Shown here: positions 7,494-16,069 of the stretch, piece after piece
Layout of the letters: each line of letters begins with the position of its first letter
How positions within the stretch are numbered: position 1 is the stretch's first letter
NCBI GenBank assembly: GCA_044375625.1
Contig: JBILMH010000026.1
Location: 1 to 25,164 of the forward strand
DNA from: CAISOG01 sp044375625
GTDB taxonomy: Bacteria > Pseudomonadota > Alphaproteobacteria > CAISOG01
Length of the DNA: 25,164 nucleotides
Reading direction: 5' to 3'
Translations under genes and position numbers: made by a program
Notes under the pieces: model-generated
Database searches by the model: none
Told to the model about the DNA's origin: nothing
What the model saw: the letters and a program-made list of their open reading frames with translations, nothing else

Positions 7494-9557
7494 ATGGCGG
7501 TATTTTCTGATGCCCTAAATCCCAATAACCAGGCGACACCCATCATTCGGCGGTTGCCCGAAACGCTGGTCAACCAGATTGCCGCGGGTGAGGTGGTGGA
7601 GCGACCCGCCGCCGTGGTGAAGGAGTTGGTGGAAAATGCCCTGGACGCGGGGGCAGCCAACCTGACAATTCGGATTGCCCAGGGCGGGTTAAGCCTGATT
7701 GAGGTGGCCGATGATGGTTGCGGCATGTCGGGGGCGGTGCTGGATGGCGCGGGGGGGGTATCGCCCCTGATGCTGGCGTTGGAGCGGCACGCCACTAGCA
7801 AGCTGACCGACGACAACCTAAGCCGCATTGCCAGCCACGGCTTTCGGGGGGAAGCCCTGCCCGCGATTGCGGCGGTTAGTCGCCTTAGCCTGCTTAGTCG
7901 TACCGCCAGCGATGCCCATGGCTGGCTGTTGCAGCTGGAGGGGGGGCGGTGGATAACCCCCCAACCGCAACCCGCCGTGCGGGAGGTTGGCACCACCGTC
8001 ACCGTCCGCGACCTGTTTTTCGCTACGCCCGCCCGCCTGAAATTTCAGCGCAGCCCAGCCTATGAGGCGGAGCAGGTGTTGGATTGGGCAAAGCGGCTGG
8101 CGCTGGCCAATCCCGATGTCGGATTGCGGCTGAGCGTCGATGATCGCTGGCTGTTGGAACTGCCCGCCGACCAAAGCCCTGAGCAGCGGATGCGATCCCT
8201 GCTGGGCGTGGCGGTGGCCGACAATTTGTTGCCCGTCGCCTTAAGTCATGGCGATAGCCGCATCATCGGCTGGGCGGGATTGCCCACCTTTCACCGCGCT
8301 ACCGCCAGCCTGCAATGGCTGTATGTCAACGGGCGGGTGGTTAAGGATCGCCAGCTGCAGGGGGTGTTGCGGGCAGCCTATCACGATGTGATGCCGCCGC
8401 GTCGCCATGCCGTCGTGCTTCTGAACCTACACCTGCCGTTGGAGGCGGTGGATGTGAATGTGCACCCCGCCAAGACCGAGGTGCGCTTTGCCGATGCGGA
8501 TGCTGCCCGCCGCCTGATCATTGTTGGGTTGCGGCAGGCGATTGCCGAGGGGGGGCAGCGGGCGGCAGGAACAGTGGCCAGCGATATTCGCCCAACGCGG
8601 GTGGAATGGCCGCAGCAGGGCACGGGCATGGCTGCGGCGGCGGCTGTGGATAGTGAGGCGGCGGATTCTGGAGCAGGGGCAGGAGCTGGTGCAGGGGGCG
8701 ACTCCCGCTACGACTCCCGCTACGCTCTGGGGCTGGGGCGTCTGCAATCTGGCCGATTCCCTAGTGGCGGCGGCGGTGCATCATTTGCACAGGGTCGGCA
8801 GGGTAGCCTGCGGCTGGGGCAACCGCTTAGCGACCAGTGGGGAGAGCGGGAGCAGTGGCGGGCGGCATCGCCTGGTGCAGGTCAGCAAGAGGCAACGGGC
8901 TATCCCGCCGATCAGGAACCCGCGCCAGGCCATAACATTGACCATAACATTGATCACAACACTGATTTTCCCCTGGGGCACGCCCGCGCCCAGCTGCACA
9001 ACACCTATATTTTGGCGCAAACCGCCGATGGCTTGGTGCTGATTGATCAGCACGCCGCCCATGAGCGGTTGGTGTATGAACAGCTGCGGGCACAGATGCA
9101 GGCGGATGGGGCTGCGGCGGCGGTTACCAGCCAGGCGTTGTTGGTACCAGTCATCGTTGATCTGCCCCCCGCGCAGTTGGCGGCGATGCTGGCGGCGGCT
9201 GACAGTCTGATTCAATTCGGGCTGCAGGTGGAGGCTTTTGGCCAGGGCGCGGTGGTGGTGCGGGAGATTCCCAGCGTGCTGGGCGCGGCGGAGGTGGCGG
9301 CAGTGGTCGCAGATCTGGCGGAGGAGTTGGTGGCGGAGGGGACGGCGCTAAGCTTGCCAGAACGGCAACATCATCGCCTGGCCACCCTGGCCTGTCATCA
9401 CAGCATTCGCGCTGGCCGCCGCCTTAGCCTGGAGGAGATGAACGCCCTGCTGCGGCAGATGGAGGCAACGCCAAACAGCGGCCAATGCAACCATGGCCGC
9501 CCCACCCACATCAAATTGACGCTGGCGGAGTTGGAGCGGTTGTTTGAGCGGGCGTAA
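7494..9557 (+). CDS. mutL: DNA mismatch repair protein MutL (endonuclease type)
   Basis: MutL couples mismatch recognition by MutS to strand cleavage. The N-terminal GHKL ATPase is complete: AAGEVVERP (30-38), KELVENALDAGA (43-54), DDGCGM (73-78), ATSKL and GFRGEAL (116-122), then GTTVTVRDLFFATPARLKF. After a variable linker the C-terminal domain has DQHAAHERLVYE (518-529), which fits the DQHA-x2-E-x4-E endonuclease motif, plus ACHHSIRAG and CNHGRPTH. It is therefore the nicking type found where MutH is absent. ATG 7494 has AGGG seven bases upstream; the TTG at 7491 is less likely. Oddities: a G8 run (7751-7758) in an insertion DGAGGVSP before the ATP-lid helix, and short in-frame repeats (DSRYDSRY, HNIDHNIDHNTD) in the linker. 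Confidence 0.97.
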   Translation: MAVFSDALNPNNQATPIIRRLPETLVNQIAAGEVVERPAAVVKELVENALDAGAANLTIRIAQGGLSLIEVADDGCGMSGAVLDGAGGVSPLMLALERHATSKLTDDNLSRIASHGFRGEALPAIAAVSRLSLLSRTASDAHGWLLQLEGGRWITPQPQPAVREVGTTVTVRDLFFATPARLKFQRSPAYEAEQVLDWAKRLALANPDVGLRLSVDDRWLLELPADQSPEQRMRSLLGVAVADNLLPVALSHGDSRIIGWAGLPTFHRATASLQWLYVNGRVVKDRQLQGVLRAAYHDVMPPRRHAVVLLNLHLPLEAVDVNVHPAKTEVRFADADAARRLIIVGLRQAIAEGGQRAAGTVASDIRPTRVEWPQQGTGMAAAAAVDSEAADSGAGAGAGAGGDSRYDSRYALGLGRLQSGRFPSGGGGASFAQGRQGSLRLGQPLSDQWGEREQWRAASPGAGQQEATGYPADQEPAPGHNIDHNIDHNTDFPLGHARAQLHNTYILAQTADGLVLIDQHAAHERLVYEQLRAQMQADGAAAAVTSQALLVPVIVDLPPAQLAAMLAAADSLIQFGLQVEAFGQGAVVVREIPSVLGAAEVAAVVADLAEELVAEGTALSLPERQHHRLATLACHHSIRAGRRLSLEEMNALLRQMEATPNSGQCNHGRPTHIKLTLAELERLFERA

Positions 9558-9604
9558 TCTGCTAAACCAGCAGCTCGTTACACCCCTTTTTCGATACAAC
9601 CCTG

Positions 9605-11035
9605 ATGCCCCTTAGTTCTTCTAGCACAAAATCGACCGCCACCAGCCCATCCACGCCGTGGAGCCCGCAGAGTTGGCAGCAATTCCCCCTGCGCCAGGTA
9701 CCAACCTATCCCGATCCCGCCCAGCTGGCGGCGGTGAAGCAGCGGTTGACCAACTATCCGCCGTTGGTGTTCGCGGGGGAGGCACGGCGGTTGGAGGCTG
9801 AGTTGGCGCGGGCGGCGGCGGGGCAGGCCTTTGTGCTGCAGGGGGGCGATTGCGCCGAAAGCTTTGCCGAATTTCATCCACGCCATATCCGTGACAATTT
9901 TCGCGTCTTGCTGCAAATGGCGATTATTCTGACCTTTGCGGGGGCTTGCCCGATTGTGAAGTTGGGGCGAATCGCGGGGCAGTTTGCCAAACCGCGCAGC
10001 GAGCCTGACGAAACCATCGATGGCGTCACCCTGCCCAGCTATCGCGGCGACATCATCAACGGCATTGAGTTTACGAAAGAATCGCGGACAGCCGATCCCG
10101 AACGATTGCTGCAAAGCTATAACCAATCGGCGGCCACCCTGAACCTGTTGCGCGCCTTTGCCCAGGGGGGTTATGCCGATTTGCACCGCGTCCATGGTTG
10201 GACACTGGATTTTGTTAATACGGGCAGCGGTTCCAGCATTGCTGAAAAATACAGCCAGCTGGCCGACCGTATCGGCGAATGTTTAGATTTTATGGCGGCT
10301 TGTGGCCTGACCAGTGAGACCACGCCGCAGCTGGCCGAAACCAGCTTTTACACCAGTCATGAAGCGCTTTTGTTGGATTATGAGGAGGGGTTGACCCGCG
10401 TCGATTCCCTGACCGATGATTGGTACGACTGCTCCGCCCACTTTTTGTGGATTGGGGAACGCACCCGCCAGCTGGATGGGGCGCATGTGGAGTTTTGCCG
10501 CGGTATCAAAAACCCGATTGGGGTTAAGGTGGGGCCCAGTATGGATCCGGATGAGCTGATTCGCCTGATTGACGTGCTGAACCCCGCCAACAAGCCTGGC
10601 CGTCTGACCCTGATTAGTCGGATGGGCGCGGATAAGGTGGCGGCTGGCCTGCCCCCCCTGTTGCGGCGGGTGAAGGCTGAGGGGCGGCAGGTGGTGTGGC
10701 TGTGTGACGCCATGCATGGCAACACCTTTAAGGCGGCCAGCGGTATCAAAACCCGCGATCTGGCCAAAGTGCTACTGGAAATTGAGCGGTTTTTTGCGGC
10801 TCATCTGGCTGAGGGAACGCACGCGGGTGGGGTGCATGTCGAACTGACGGGTAAGGACGTCACCGAATGTTTGGGCGGCCCCCAGGCGATTGGTGAGGCG
10901 CAGTTGTCGGATCGTTACGACACCCACTGTGACCCCCGCCTGAACGCCAGTCAGGGGTTGGAGCTGGCCTTTCGGGTGGCCGATATGCTAAAGCAACATC
11001 GTCGCGCTTTGCAAGGTAACGAGGCGACGGCGTAG
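9605..11035 (+). CDS. aroG: 3-deoxy-7-phosphoheptulonate synthase, class II
   Basis: Condenses phosphoenolpyruvate and erythrose 4-phosphate, the first step of the shikimate pathway. The 476-residue protein is the plant/Mycobacterium class II type, unrelated in sequence to E. coli AroFGH. Diagnostic blocks are QGGDCAESF (metal Cys), KLGRIAGQFAKPRS, YRGDIING, RVHGWTLDF, TSHEALLLDYEEGLTR, GVKVGPSM, LCDAMHGNT (metal His), HVELTGKDVTECLGG (metal Glu) and THCDPRLNASQ (metal Asp). The N-terminal ~25 residues are Ser/Thr-rich and unconserved. No clear ribosome site precedes ATG 9605. The gene follows mutL by 47 bp and precedes nadE by 22 bp. The symbol is the one used for class II enzymes in several genomes and may differ in this organism. 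Confidence 0.96.
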   Translation: MPLSSSSTKSTATSPSTPWSPQSWQQFPLRQVPTYPDPAQLAAVKQRLTNYPPLVFAGEARRLEAELARAAAGQAFVLQGGDCAESFAEFHPRHIRDNFRVLLQMAIILTFAGACPIVKLGRIAGQFAKPRSEPDETIDGVTLPSYRGDIINGIEFTKESRTADPERLLQSYNQSAATLNLLRAFAQGGYADLHRVHGWTLDFVNTGSGSSIAEKYSQLADRIGECLDFMAACGLTSETTPQLAETSFYTSHEALLLDYEEGLTRVDSLTDDWYDCSAHFLWIGERTRQLDGAHVEFCRGIKNPIGVKVGPSMDPDELIRLIDVLNPANKPGRLTLISRMGADKVAAGLPPLLRRVKAEGRQVVWLCDAMHGNTFKAASGIKTRDLAKVLLEIERFFAAHLAEGTHAGGVHVELTGKDVTECLGGPQAIGEAQLSDRYDTHCDPRLNASQGLELAFRVADMLKQHRRALQGNEATA

Positions 11036-11057
11036 CGCGTTTGGCTAGAAAGATAGG

Positions 11058-12788
11058 ATGCAGGCGATGGCAAAAGGATTGATAATTGCCTTGGCGCAAA
11101 CCAACCCGCATGTCGGGCATTTGGCGCACAACCTGGCCATGATTGATCAGCGCTATCACGCCGCCGCCAAGCAAAAGGCCGATTTGGTAGTGTTTTCTGA
11201 GCTAGTCGTGTCGGGCTATCCCCCCGATGATTTGGTGTTGAACCCCGCCTTTGTCGCCGCCTGTCGCCAGGGGGTGGAACAGTTGGCGGCTATTACCCGC
11301 GGTCAGCCAACCGGCATGGTGATTGGGGCGCCGTGGATGGATCATGATCGCCTGTACAACGCCGCCCTGTTGTTGGCGGATGGAGAGGTGCAGGCAACCT
11401 ATTACAAACAGGAACTGCCCAACTATGGCGTGTTTGACGAAAAGCGCCTGTTCAGCCCTGGCCAACAGGCTGAGCCTATAATGTTCCGCGGCCATCGGTT
11501 GGGGCTGATGATCTGTGAGGATATGTGGTACCCAACGGTTGGTCATGAATTGGCGCAGCAGGGGGCAGAACTGTTAATCTGTATCAACGGATCCCCCTTT
11601 GAGGAGGATAAGTTGACGGAGCGGTTGCATATGTCTAAGGCGCAGACTATGAGCAACGATTTGGCGCTGATCTATGTCAACCAGGTCGGTGGGCAGGATG
11701 AGTTAGTGTTCGATGGTCGCAGCTTTGTGATGACCATGATGGGAGAGCAGCAGGTGACCTTAGCCCCCTGGGCAGAGGATTTGGTGTTAACCCATTGGCG
11801 CACCCAACCGGGCAGCAAAAATGCCATCAGCACCCACGGCAAATTGGTGTGCAATGATCCGCCACGCTTAATTGATAAAGCCGAAACCCTAACCGATTTT
11901 TATCAGGCGTTGGTGTTGGGATTGCGCGACTATGCCCACAAAAATGGCTTTGATAAGGGGGTGTTAATCGGCCTGTCGGGTGGGATTGATTCCGCCCTGA
12001 CCGCGGCGATTGCCGTGGATGCATTGGGGCGGGCGGCGGTTCACGGCGTGTTCATGCCATCGCCCTATACCGCCCAACAAAGCTATGACGATGTGGCGGA
12101 TCTGGTCAAAACCCTGGGCATTCAATTGGATACCATTTCGATTTCGCCCGCCATCCGCACCTTTGCCAACATGCTGGACGGTATTTTTAGCCGCGATGGC
12201 GACGATTTTTCTGGCCAGGGCGATGTGACCGAGGAAAATATTCAGTCGCGGGTGCGCGGCATGCTGTTGATGGCCATGTCCAACAAATATGGCCGCCTGG
12301 TGCTGTCAACCGGTAACAAATCGGAAATGTCGGTTGGCTATGCCACCCTGTATGGCGATATGTGCGGCGGTTTTGCCCTACTTAAGGATTTATACAAAAC
12401 AACGGTTTACGATTTGTCGCGCTGGCGCAACAACCATTATTTGCGGCATTTTCAGGGGCCTGCCGGCATGGTCATCAGCGATTCTATCCTGCAACGGCCG
12501 CCCACCGCCGAATTGCGCCCCAACCAGACTGACCAAGACAAGTTGCCCCCCTATGATCAGCTTGACGCCATCCTGCGCGGCCTGATTGAACAGTCGGCCA
12601 GCGTTGATCAGCTGGTGGCGGGTACAGGGATGCAAAGCGGTCAGCCGCGCTCGTTGGTGGAAAAGGTACGGCGCTGGTTAGACCTGGCCGAATACAAACG
12701 CCGCCAGGCACCGCCAGGGGTCAAATTGACCAGCAAGGCTTTTGGCCGCGACCGCCGCTATCCCATCACCAACGGCTGGGAGGGTTAG
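11058..12788 (+). CDS. nadE: Glutamine-dependent NAD+ synthetase
   Basis: Amidates nicotinic acid adenine dinucleotide to NAD+ using ammonia from glutamine. It is a 576-residue two-domain protein. The N-terminal nitrilase-like glutaminase has the triad Glu48 (FSELVVSGYPPDD), Lys117 (YYKQELPNYGVFDE) and Cys153 (GLMICEDMWY). The C-terminal synthetase has the PP-loop LSGGIDSAL (306-314) and STGNKSEMSVGYATLYGDMCGGFALLKDLYKT, then RPPTAELRPNQTDQDKLPPYDQLD. ATG 11067 is an alternative start three codons in; neither has a strong ribosome site. Last gene of the plus-strand run that begins with pgi; the stop is only 36 bp from the convergent efflux gene. Confidence 0.97.
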   Translation: MQAMAKGLIIALAQTNPHVGHLAHNLAMIDQRYHAAAKQKADLVVFSELVVSGYPPDDLVLNPAFVAACRQGVEQLAAITRGQPTGMVIGAPWMDHDRLYNAALLLADGEVQATYYKQELPNYGVFDEKRLFSPGQQAEPIMFRGHRLGLMICEDMWYPTVGHELAQQGAELLICINGSPFEEDKLTERLHMSKAQTMSNDLALIYVNQVGGQDELVFDGRSFVMTMMGEQQVTLAPWAEDLVLTHWRTQPGSKNAISTHGKLVCNDPPRLIDKAETLTDFYQALVLGLRDYAHKNGFDKGVLIGLSGGIDSALTAAIAVDALGRAAVHGVFMPSPYTAQQSYDDVADLVKTLGIQLDTISISPAIRTFANMLDGIFSRDGDDFSGQGDVTEENIQSRVRGMLLMAMSNKYGRLVLSTGNKSEMSVGYATLYGDMCGGFALLKDLYKTTVYDLSRWRNNHYLRHFQGPAGMVISDSILQRPPTAELRPNQTDQDKLPPYDQLDAILRGLIEQSASVDQLVAGTGMQSGQPRSLVEKVRRWLDLAEYKRRQAPPGVKLTSKAFGRDRRYPITNGWEG

Positions 12789-12823
12789 CGGGGGCGCATC
12801 ATCGCACCGCTACCATTCCCCCC

Positions 12824-14296
12824 CTACATCACCCCCAGGGACTGATAGACCCGTGTCCAGTTGCGGGTGGATTTGGCGGTAGCGTCGGCCTGCGCGCTTT
12901 GGGTTTCATACAGGCGGCGTTGGGCGTCCAACACCTCCATAAAGCCGTTCAGGCCACGGCGATAGCGTTGTTGTGCCAATTCCAGATTCAGTTGGTTGCT
13001 GGCCACCGCCTGTTCCAGGGTTTGGCGCCGTTGATCCTCCTGCAAAAACGCTGACAGGTTGGTTTCCACCTCGGCCAGGGCGGTCAGCACGGCTTGACGA
13101 TAGGTCAGGTCGGCTTGTTTGGTGTGGGCATCGGCGGCAGCAATTTCGGCATCGGTGCGGCCAAAGGTAAACAGTGGCGCCAACACCGTGCCGCCCAATG
13201 ACCAGACGTTGCCGGTGATCTGCATCGGGCTGCTGGGGCTGGATTGTTGCAGGCCGAATAGCCCGCTTAGGGTCAGGTCAGGAAATTGCGTGGCGCGGGC
13301 GGCATCCCCACGCGCCAGGGCGGCCAGCACCGCCGCCTGCGCCTGCTGAATATCGGGGCGGGCGGCAATAACCTTGGCGGGGGTGTTTAGGATTACGTCG
13401 CCGCGTGCCAGGGGAATAGGCTGGCCAGCGGGGGGTGTCGGCGGTGCATCCTGTTGTAGCCTTGATAAGCTGCCCGGCGTCTGCCCCAGCAGCAGTTCCA
13501 GCTGGTGCAAGGCGGCAGTTTCGGCGGCACGGTAAATCGGCAATTGCGCCTGGGTGCTGCGCCATTGGCTTTCGGCCTGCGCAACATCCAAATCGCTAAC
13601 CAACCCCGCATCACGGCGCGCCTTAGTCAGTTGCCAGCTTTCCTGTTGCGCGGCGATGGTCGATTGAGCCAACGCCTGCTGCTGCTGCGCGGCGCGAAGG
13701 TCAATATAGCCGCTGACCAGGCTGGCCACCAGCCGCAAACGGGCATCGCCCAGGGCGGCCTGCGCCGAGGCTTGCTCCGCCTCCGCGGCTTTAAGTTTGG
13801 CACGATTGCCGCCAAACAGATCCAACGACCAACTGCCCGTGACCGATTCGGATAGCACATTGGCGGTGGTTTGTGCCTGCTTGCTGCGCGCGGCTCCAAG
13901 ATTGCCGTTAAGTTGGGGCAGCAGGTTTGCCCCCGCCCCCTGTTGCGCGGCGGTCAGTTCGGCCAGGCGGGCTTCGGCCTTTTGCACATCCAAATTCTGC
14001 GCCAACGCTGTCTGCACCAGCTGATTCAGGCCGTCATCCTGCAACTGCAACCACCATTGGCTGGCGGATTTATTCGGTTCGGGCTTAGCGGCGTTGCCAT
14101 CAGCGGGCACGTCTTTATCGGGCGATACCCCCTGCCACGTTGGCGGCACATCAGCCTTGGCGGTGGTCATGGCAGATGATGGCTGGTTATCCCGCCCCAG
14201 GCCGCACCCCGTCACACTGGCCAGCAGCAGGGGTAGGGCGAACAGGCGGGCATGGCGCCACAGGCTGTTACGGGAATGATTGGGGCAATTGGTCAT
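12824..14296 (-). CDS. Outer-membrane efflux lipoprotein, NodT/TolC family
   Basis: A 490-residue RND-type outer membrane factor, the exit duct of tripartite exporters. From the ATG at 14296 a lipoprotein signal peptide is seen: positive start, hydrophobic LFALPLLLA and lipobox VTGC with Cys31. The body has the two repeated outer-membrane-efflux helical halves (WWLQLQDDGLNQLVQTALAQNLDVQKAEARL; SWSLDLFGGNRAKLKAAEAE; ARPDIQQAQAAVLAA; VLAPLFTFGRTDAEIAAADA; LDAQRRLYETQ). An upstream in-frame ATG at 14431 would bury the signal peptide behind 45 residues and is rejected. No periplasmic adaptor or inner-membrane pump gene is adjacent, so its partners must be elsewhere. The substrate is unknown. Confidence 0.92.
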   Translation of the reverse strand: MTNCPNHSRNSLWRHARLFALPLLLASVTGCGLGRDNQPSSAMTTAKADVPPTWQGVSPDKDVPADGNAAKPEPNKSASQWWLQLQDDGLNQLVQTALAQNLDVQKAEARLAELTAAQQGAGANLLPQLNGNLGAARSKQAQTTANVLSESVTGSWSLDLFGGNRAKLKAAEAEQASAQAALGDARLRLVASLVSGYIDLRAAQQQQALAQSTIAAQQESWQLTKARRDAGLVSDLDVAQAESQWRSTQAQLPIYRAAETAALHQLELLLGQTPGSLSRLQQDAPPTPPAGQPIPLARGDVILNTPAKVIAARPDIQQAQAAVLAALARGDAARATQFPDLTLSGLFGLQQSSPSSPMQITGNVWSLGGTVLAPLFTFGRTDAEIAAADAHTKQADLTYRQAVLTALAEVETNLSAFLQEDQRRQTLEQAVASNQLNLELAQQRYRRGLNGFMEVLDAQRRLYETQSAQADATAKSTRNWTRVYQSLGVM

Positions 14297-14426
14297 CGGG
14301 CAACAATTTTGGTTGAGGGGCGTGGCGGAGTAGAGCCGTAGCTTTGTTTTTACCCCCAAAGCCCGCAATTGCCTATGGGTGATTTTAGAGGGGGGTGATT
14401 TTTGGGGGTTGTTTTTGACGACCGCT

Positions 14427-14450
14427 TGCATAAGGGCGGCATCTTATGCA
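14427..14450. promoter_or_regulatory. Perfect 8-8-8 inverted repeat ahead of rnc
   Basis: TGCATAAG (14427-14434) and CTTATGCA (14443-14450) are exact inverted copies around an 8-nt GGCGGCAT spacer. The element ends ten bases before the rnc start codon. In RNA it would be an 8-bp hairpin next to the start; in DNA it could be an operator for the divergent rnc and efflux genes. Confidence 0.5.
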
Positions 14451-14460
14451 CCAATAGGCC

Positions 14461-15153
14461 ATGACCAAGGCATCCTTTCATCCTTTTGGCTATCAATTTC
14501 GGGATTCGGCGCTGTTGACCATGGCGTTGACCCACCCGCGCGCCAACAACATCAAAATCGCCCGCAACGCTACCGAAGATTATCAGCGTCTGGAGTTTCT
14601 GGGCGATCGGGTGGTGGGGCTTAGCGTGGCGGGCTTGCTGTATCGGCAATTTCCGTTGGAGCCTGAGGGCAGCTTGGCGAAGCGGCATGCCCATTTGGTT
14701 AGCCGCCCCGTGCTGGCCAATTTGGCGGTGGCGCAGGGGTTGGCCGATCATATCATTGTGGCAGTGGCGGAGCGGGAAGCCCTGGCCGCCCAACCATCGG
14801 TCTTGGCCAATGTGTTTGAGGCGGTGATGGGGGCGGTGTTTTTGGATGCGGGGTGGGATGTCGCCGACAGCCTGGTGGCGAATCTGATGCACCCCTTGCT
14901 GGCTGAGCAACCGCACGCCCCCCAGGATGCCAAATCCGCCCTGCAGGAATGGGCGCAGGCACGCGGCATTCCCCCCCCCATCTATCGAGAAATTAGCCGT
15001 GAGGGGGCATCCCATGCGCCTGTTTTCGTGATTGAAGTCGCCCTGCCCGATCATCCCGCCATTCGCGCCAGTGGCCAAAGCAAAAAATTGGCGGAGCAAA
15101 GCGCCGCATCCTTGCTGTTGACTTGGCTGCAAGAATCGACATCTTCTTGCTAA
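14461..15153 (+). CDS. rnc: Ribonuclease III
   Basis: Double-strand-specific endoribonuclease that processes rRNA precursors and structured mRNAs. The 230-residue protein has the catalytic RIII domain with YQRLEFLGDRVVGL (41-54) and VLANVFEAVMGAVFLDAG (114-131), followed by a dsRNA-binding domain (DAKSALQEWAQARG to GQSKKLAEQSAASLLL). Of the carboxylates known from E. coli (E38, D45, D114, E117), the equivalents here are Gln42, Asp49, Asn117 and Glu120, so two are amides; both codons (CAG, AAT) are clear. A C9 run encodes IPPP (14971-14979). The stop codon abuts the era start (TAAATG), giving the classic rnc-era coupling. No lepB precedes it and no recO follows. Confidence 0.95.
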   Translation: MTKASFHPFGYQFRDSALLTMALTHPRANNIKIARNATEDYQRLEFLGDRVVGLSVAGLLYRQFPLEPEGSLAKRHAHLVSRPVLANLAVAQGLADHIIVAVAEREALAAQPSVLANVFEAVMGAVFLDAGWDVADSLVANLMHPLLAEQPHAPQDAKSALQEWAQARGIPPPIYREISREGASHAPVFVIEVALPDHPAIRASGQSKKLAEQSAASLLLTWLQESTSSC

Positions 15154-16062
15154 ATGACCAAAGATACCCCCTCCGCCGTTATCCCTACCGACTCGACCAC
15201 CCAATGTGGCTATATCGGCCTGGTTGGCTTGCCCAACGCTGGCAAATCGACCCTGGTCAACCTGTTGGTTGGCGAAAAGGTCAGCATCGTCAGCGCCAAA
15301 CCGCAAACCACCCGCAGCGTGGTGTTGGGAATCGCCCACCATGGCGGCATGGAATTGGTGTTGGTCGATCTGCCCGGCTTTACCGTTAGCCGCAAGGCGG
15401 AGGTTAAAAAGCTGCGCAGCGCGTGGGCAGAGGGGATTGAGCAGGCCGATGAGCTGTTGGTGCTGGTCGATGCCAGCCAGCCGCATCAACAAAGCCTGCC
15501 AATCTTGGTGACGATGGTGGGGCAACAACGGCGGCCAATTACCGTTGCCCTCAACAAAATTGATTTGGTGCCAAAGCCACAGTTGCTGCCCCTGCTGGCA
15601 GAATGGCAAGCCCGCCTGGCCGAGTTGGGCATGGCCGACCAACCCATCTTTCTTATCTCCGCCAAAACCGGCAGCGGGGTTCCCGAATTGTTGGCGCATT
15701 GGCAACGCCGCCTGCCGCCTAGCCCATGGATGTTTGGGGGAGAGGTGGTGACGGATCAGGAGGCGCCCGCCCGCGCCGCCGAATTAACCCGTGAGGCGAT
15801 GATGCACCTGCTGAAAGATGAGTTGCCCTATAACGTGCAGGTGGTGACCGAAGTGTTTAAGCCGCTGCGACGGGGGCGCTATCGGATTGAGCAGGTGATA
15901 CGGGTGGCGATTCCCCGCCATCAGGCCATGGTGGTTGGGCATCAGGGCGACATGGTGCGTCGCATCGGCCTGCGCGCCCGCCTGGGCATTCAGGCGGCGA
16001 TGGAGATGGATTGCGATCTGTTCCTGCGCGTGCTGGTCGCCAAAAAGGGCACTCAGTCCTAA
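15154..16062 (+). CDS. era: GTPase Era
   Basis: Essential GTPase in 30S subunit assembly that binds 16S rRNA near its 3' end. The 302-residue protein has G1 GLPNAGKS (25-32), the T-rich switch KPQTTRS (49-55), G3 DLPG (72-75; most Era proteins have DTPG), G4 NKID (134-137) and G5 SAKTGSG. The linker LPYNVQVVTEVFK leads to a C-terminal KH domain with GHQG as its GxxG loop (VVGHQGDMVRRIGLRAR). It starts directly after the rnc stop. Its own stop lies seven bases from the stop of the convergent ftsQ, leaving no room for a normal terminator between them. Confidence 0.96.
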   Translation: MTKDTPSAVIPTDSTTQCGYIGLVGLPNAGKSTLVNLLVGEKVSIVSAKPQTTRSVVLGIAHHGGMELVLVDLPGFTVSRKAEVKKLRSAWAEGIEQADELLVLVDASQPHQQSLPILVTMVGQQRRPITVALNKIDLVPKPQLLPLLAEWQARLAELGMADQPIFLISAKTGSGVPELLAHWQRRLPPSPWMFGGEVVTDQEAPARAAELTREAMMHLLKDELPYNVQVVTEVFKPLRRGRYRIEQVIRVAIPRHQAMVVGHQGDMVRRIGLRARLGIQAAMEMDCDLFLRVLVAKKGTQS

Positions 16063-16069
16063 TCGCGCC

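Noticed and set aside
9559..9591. Terminator between mutL and the DAHP synthase gene (CTGCT/AGCAG hairpin, later T run)
   Set aside because: Only a 5-bp stem, with the T run about 12 bases away; not enough to call.
14350..15705. 451-codon minus-strand frame opposite rnc and era
   Set aside because: Both plus-strand genes are unmistakable; the antisense frame has Gly/His/Gln-rich composition with no motifs.
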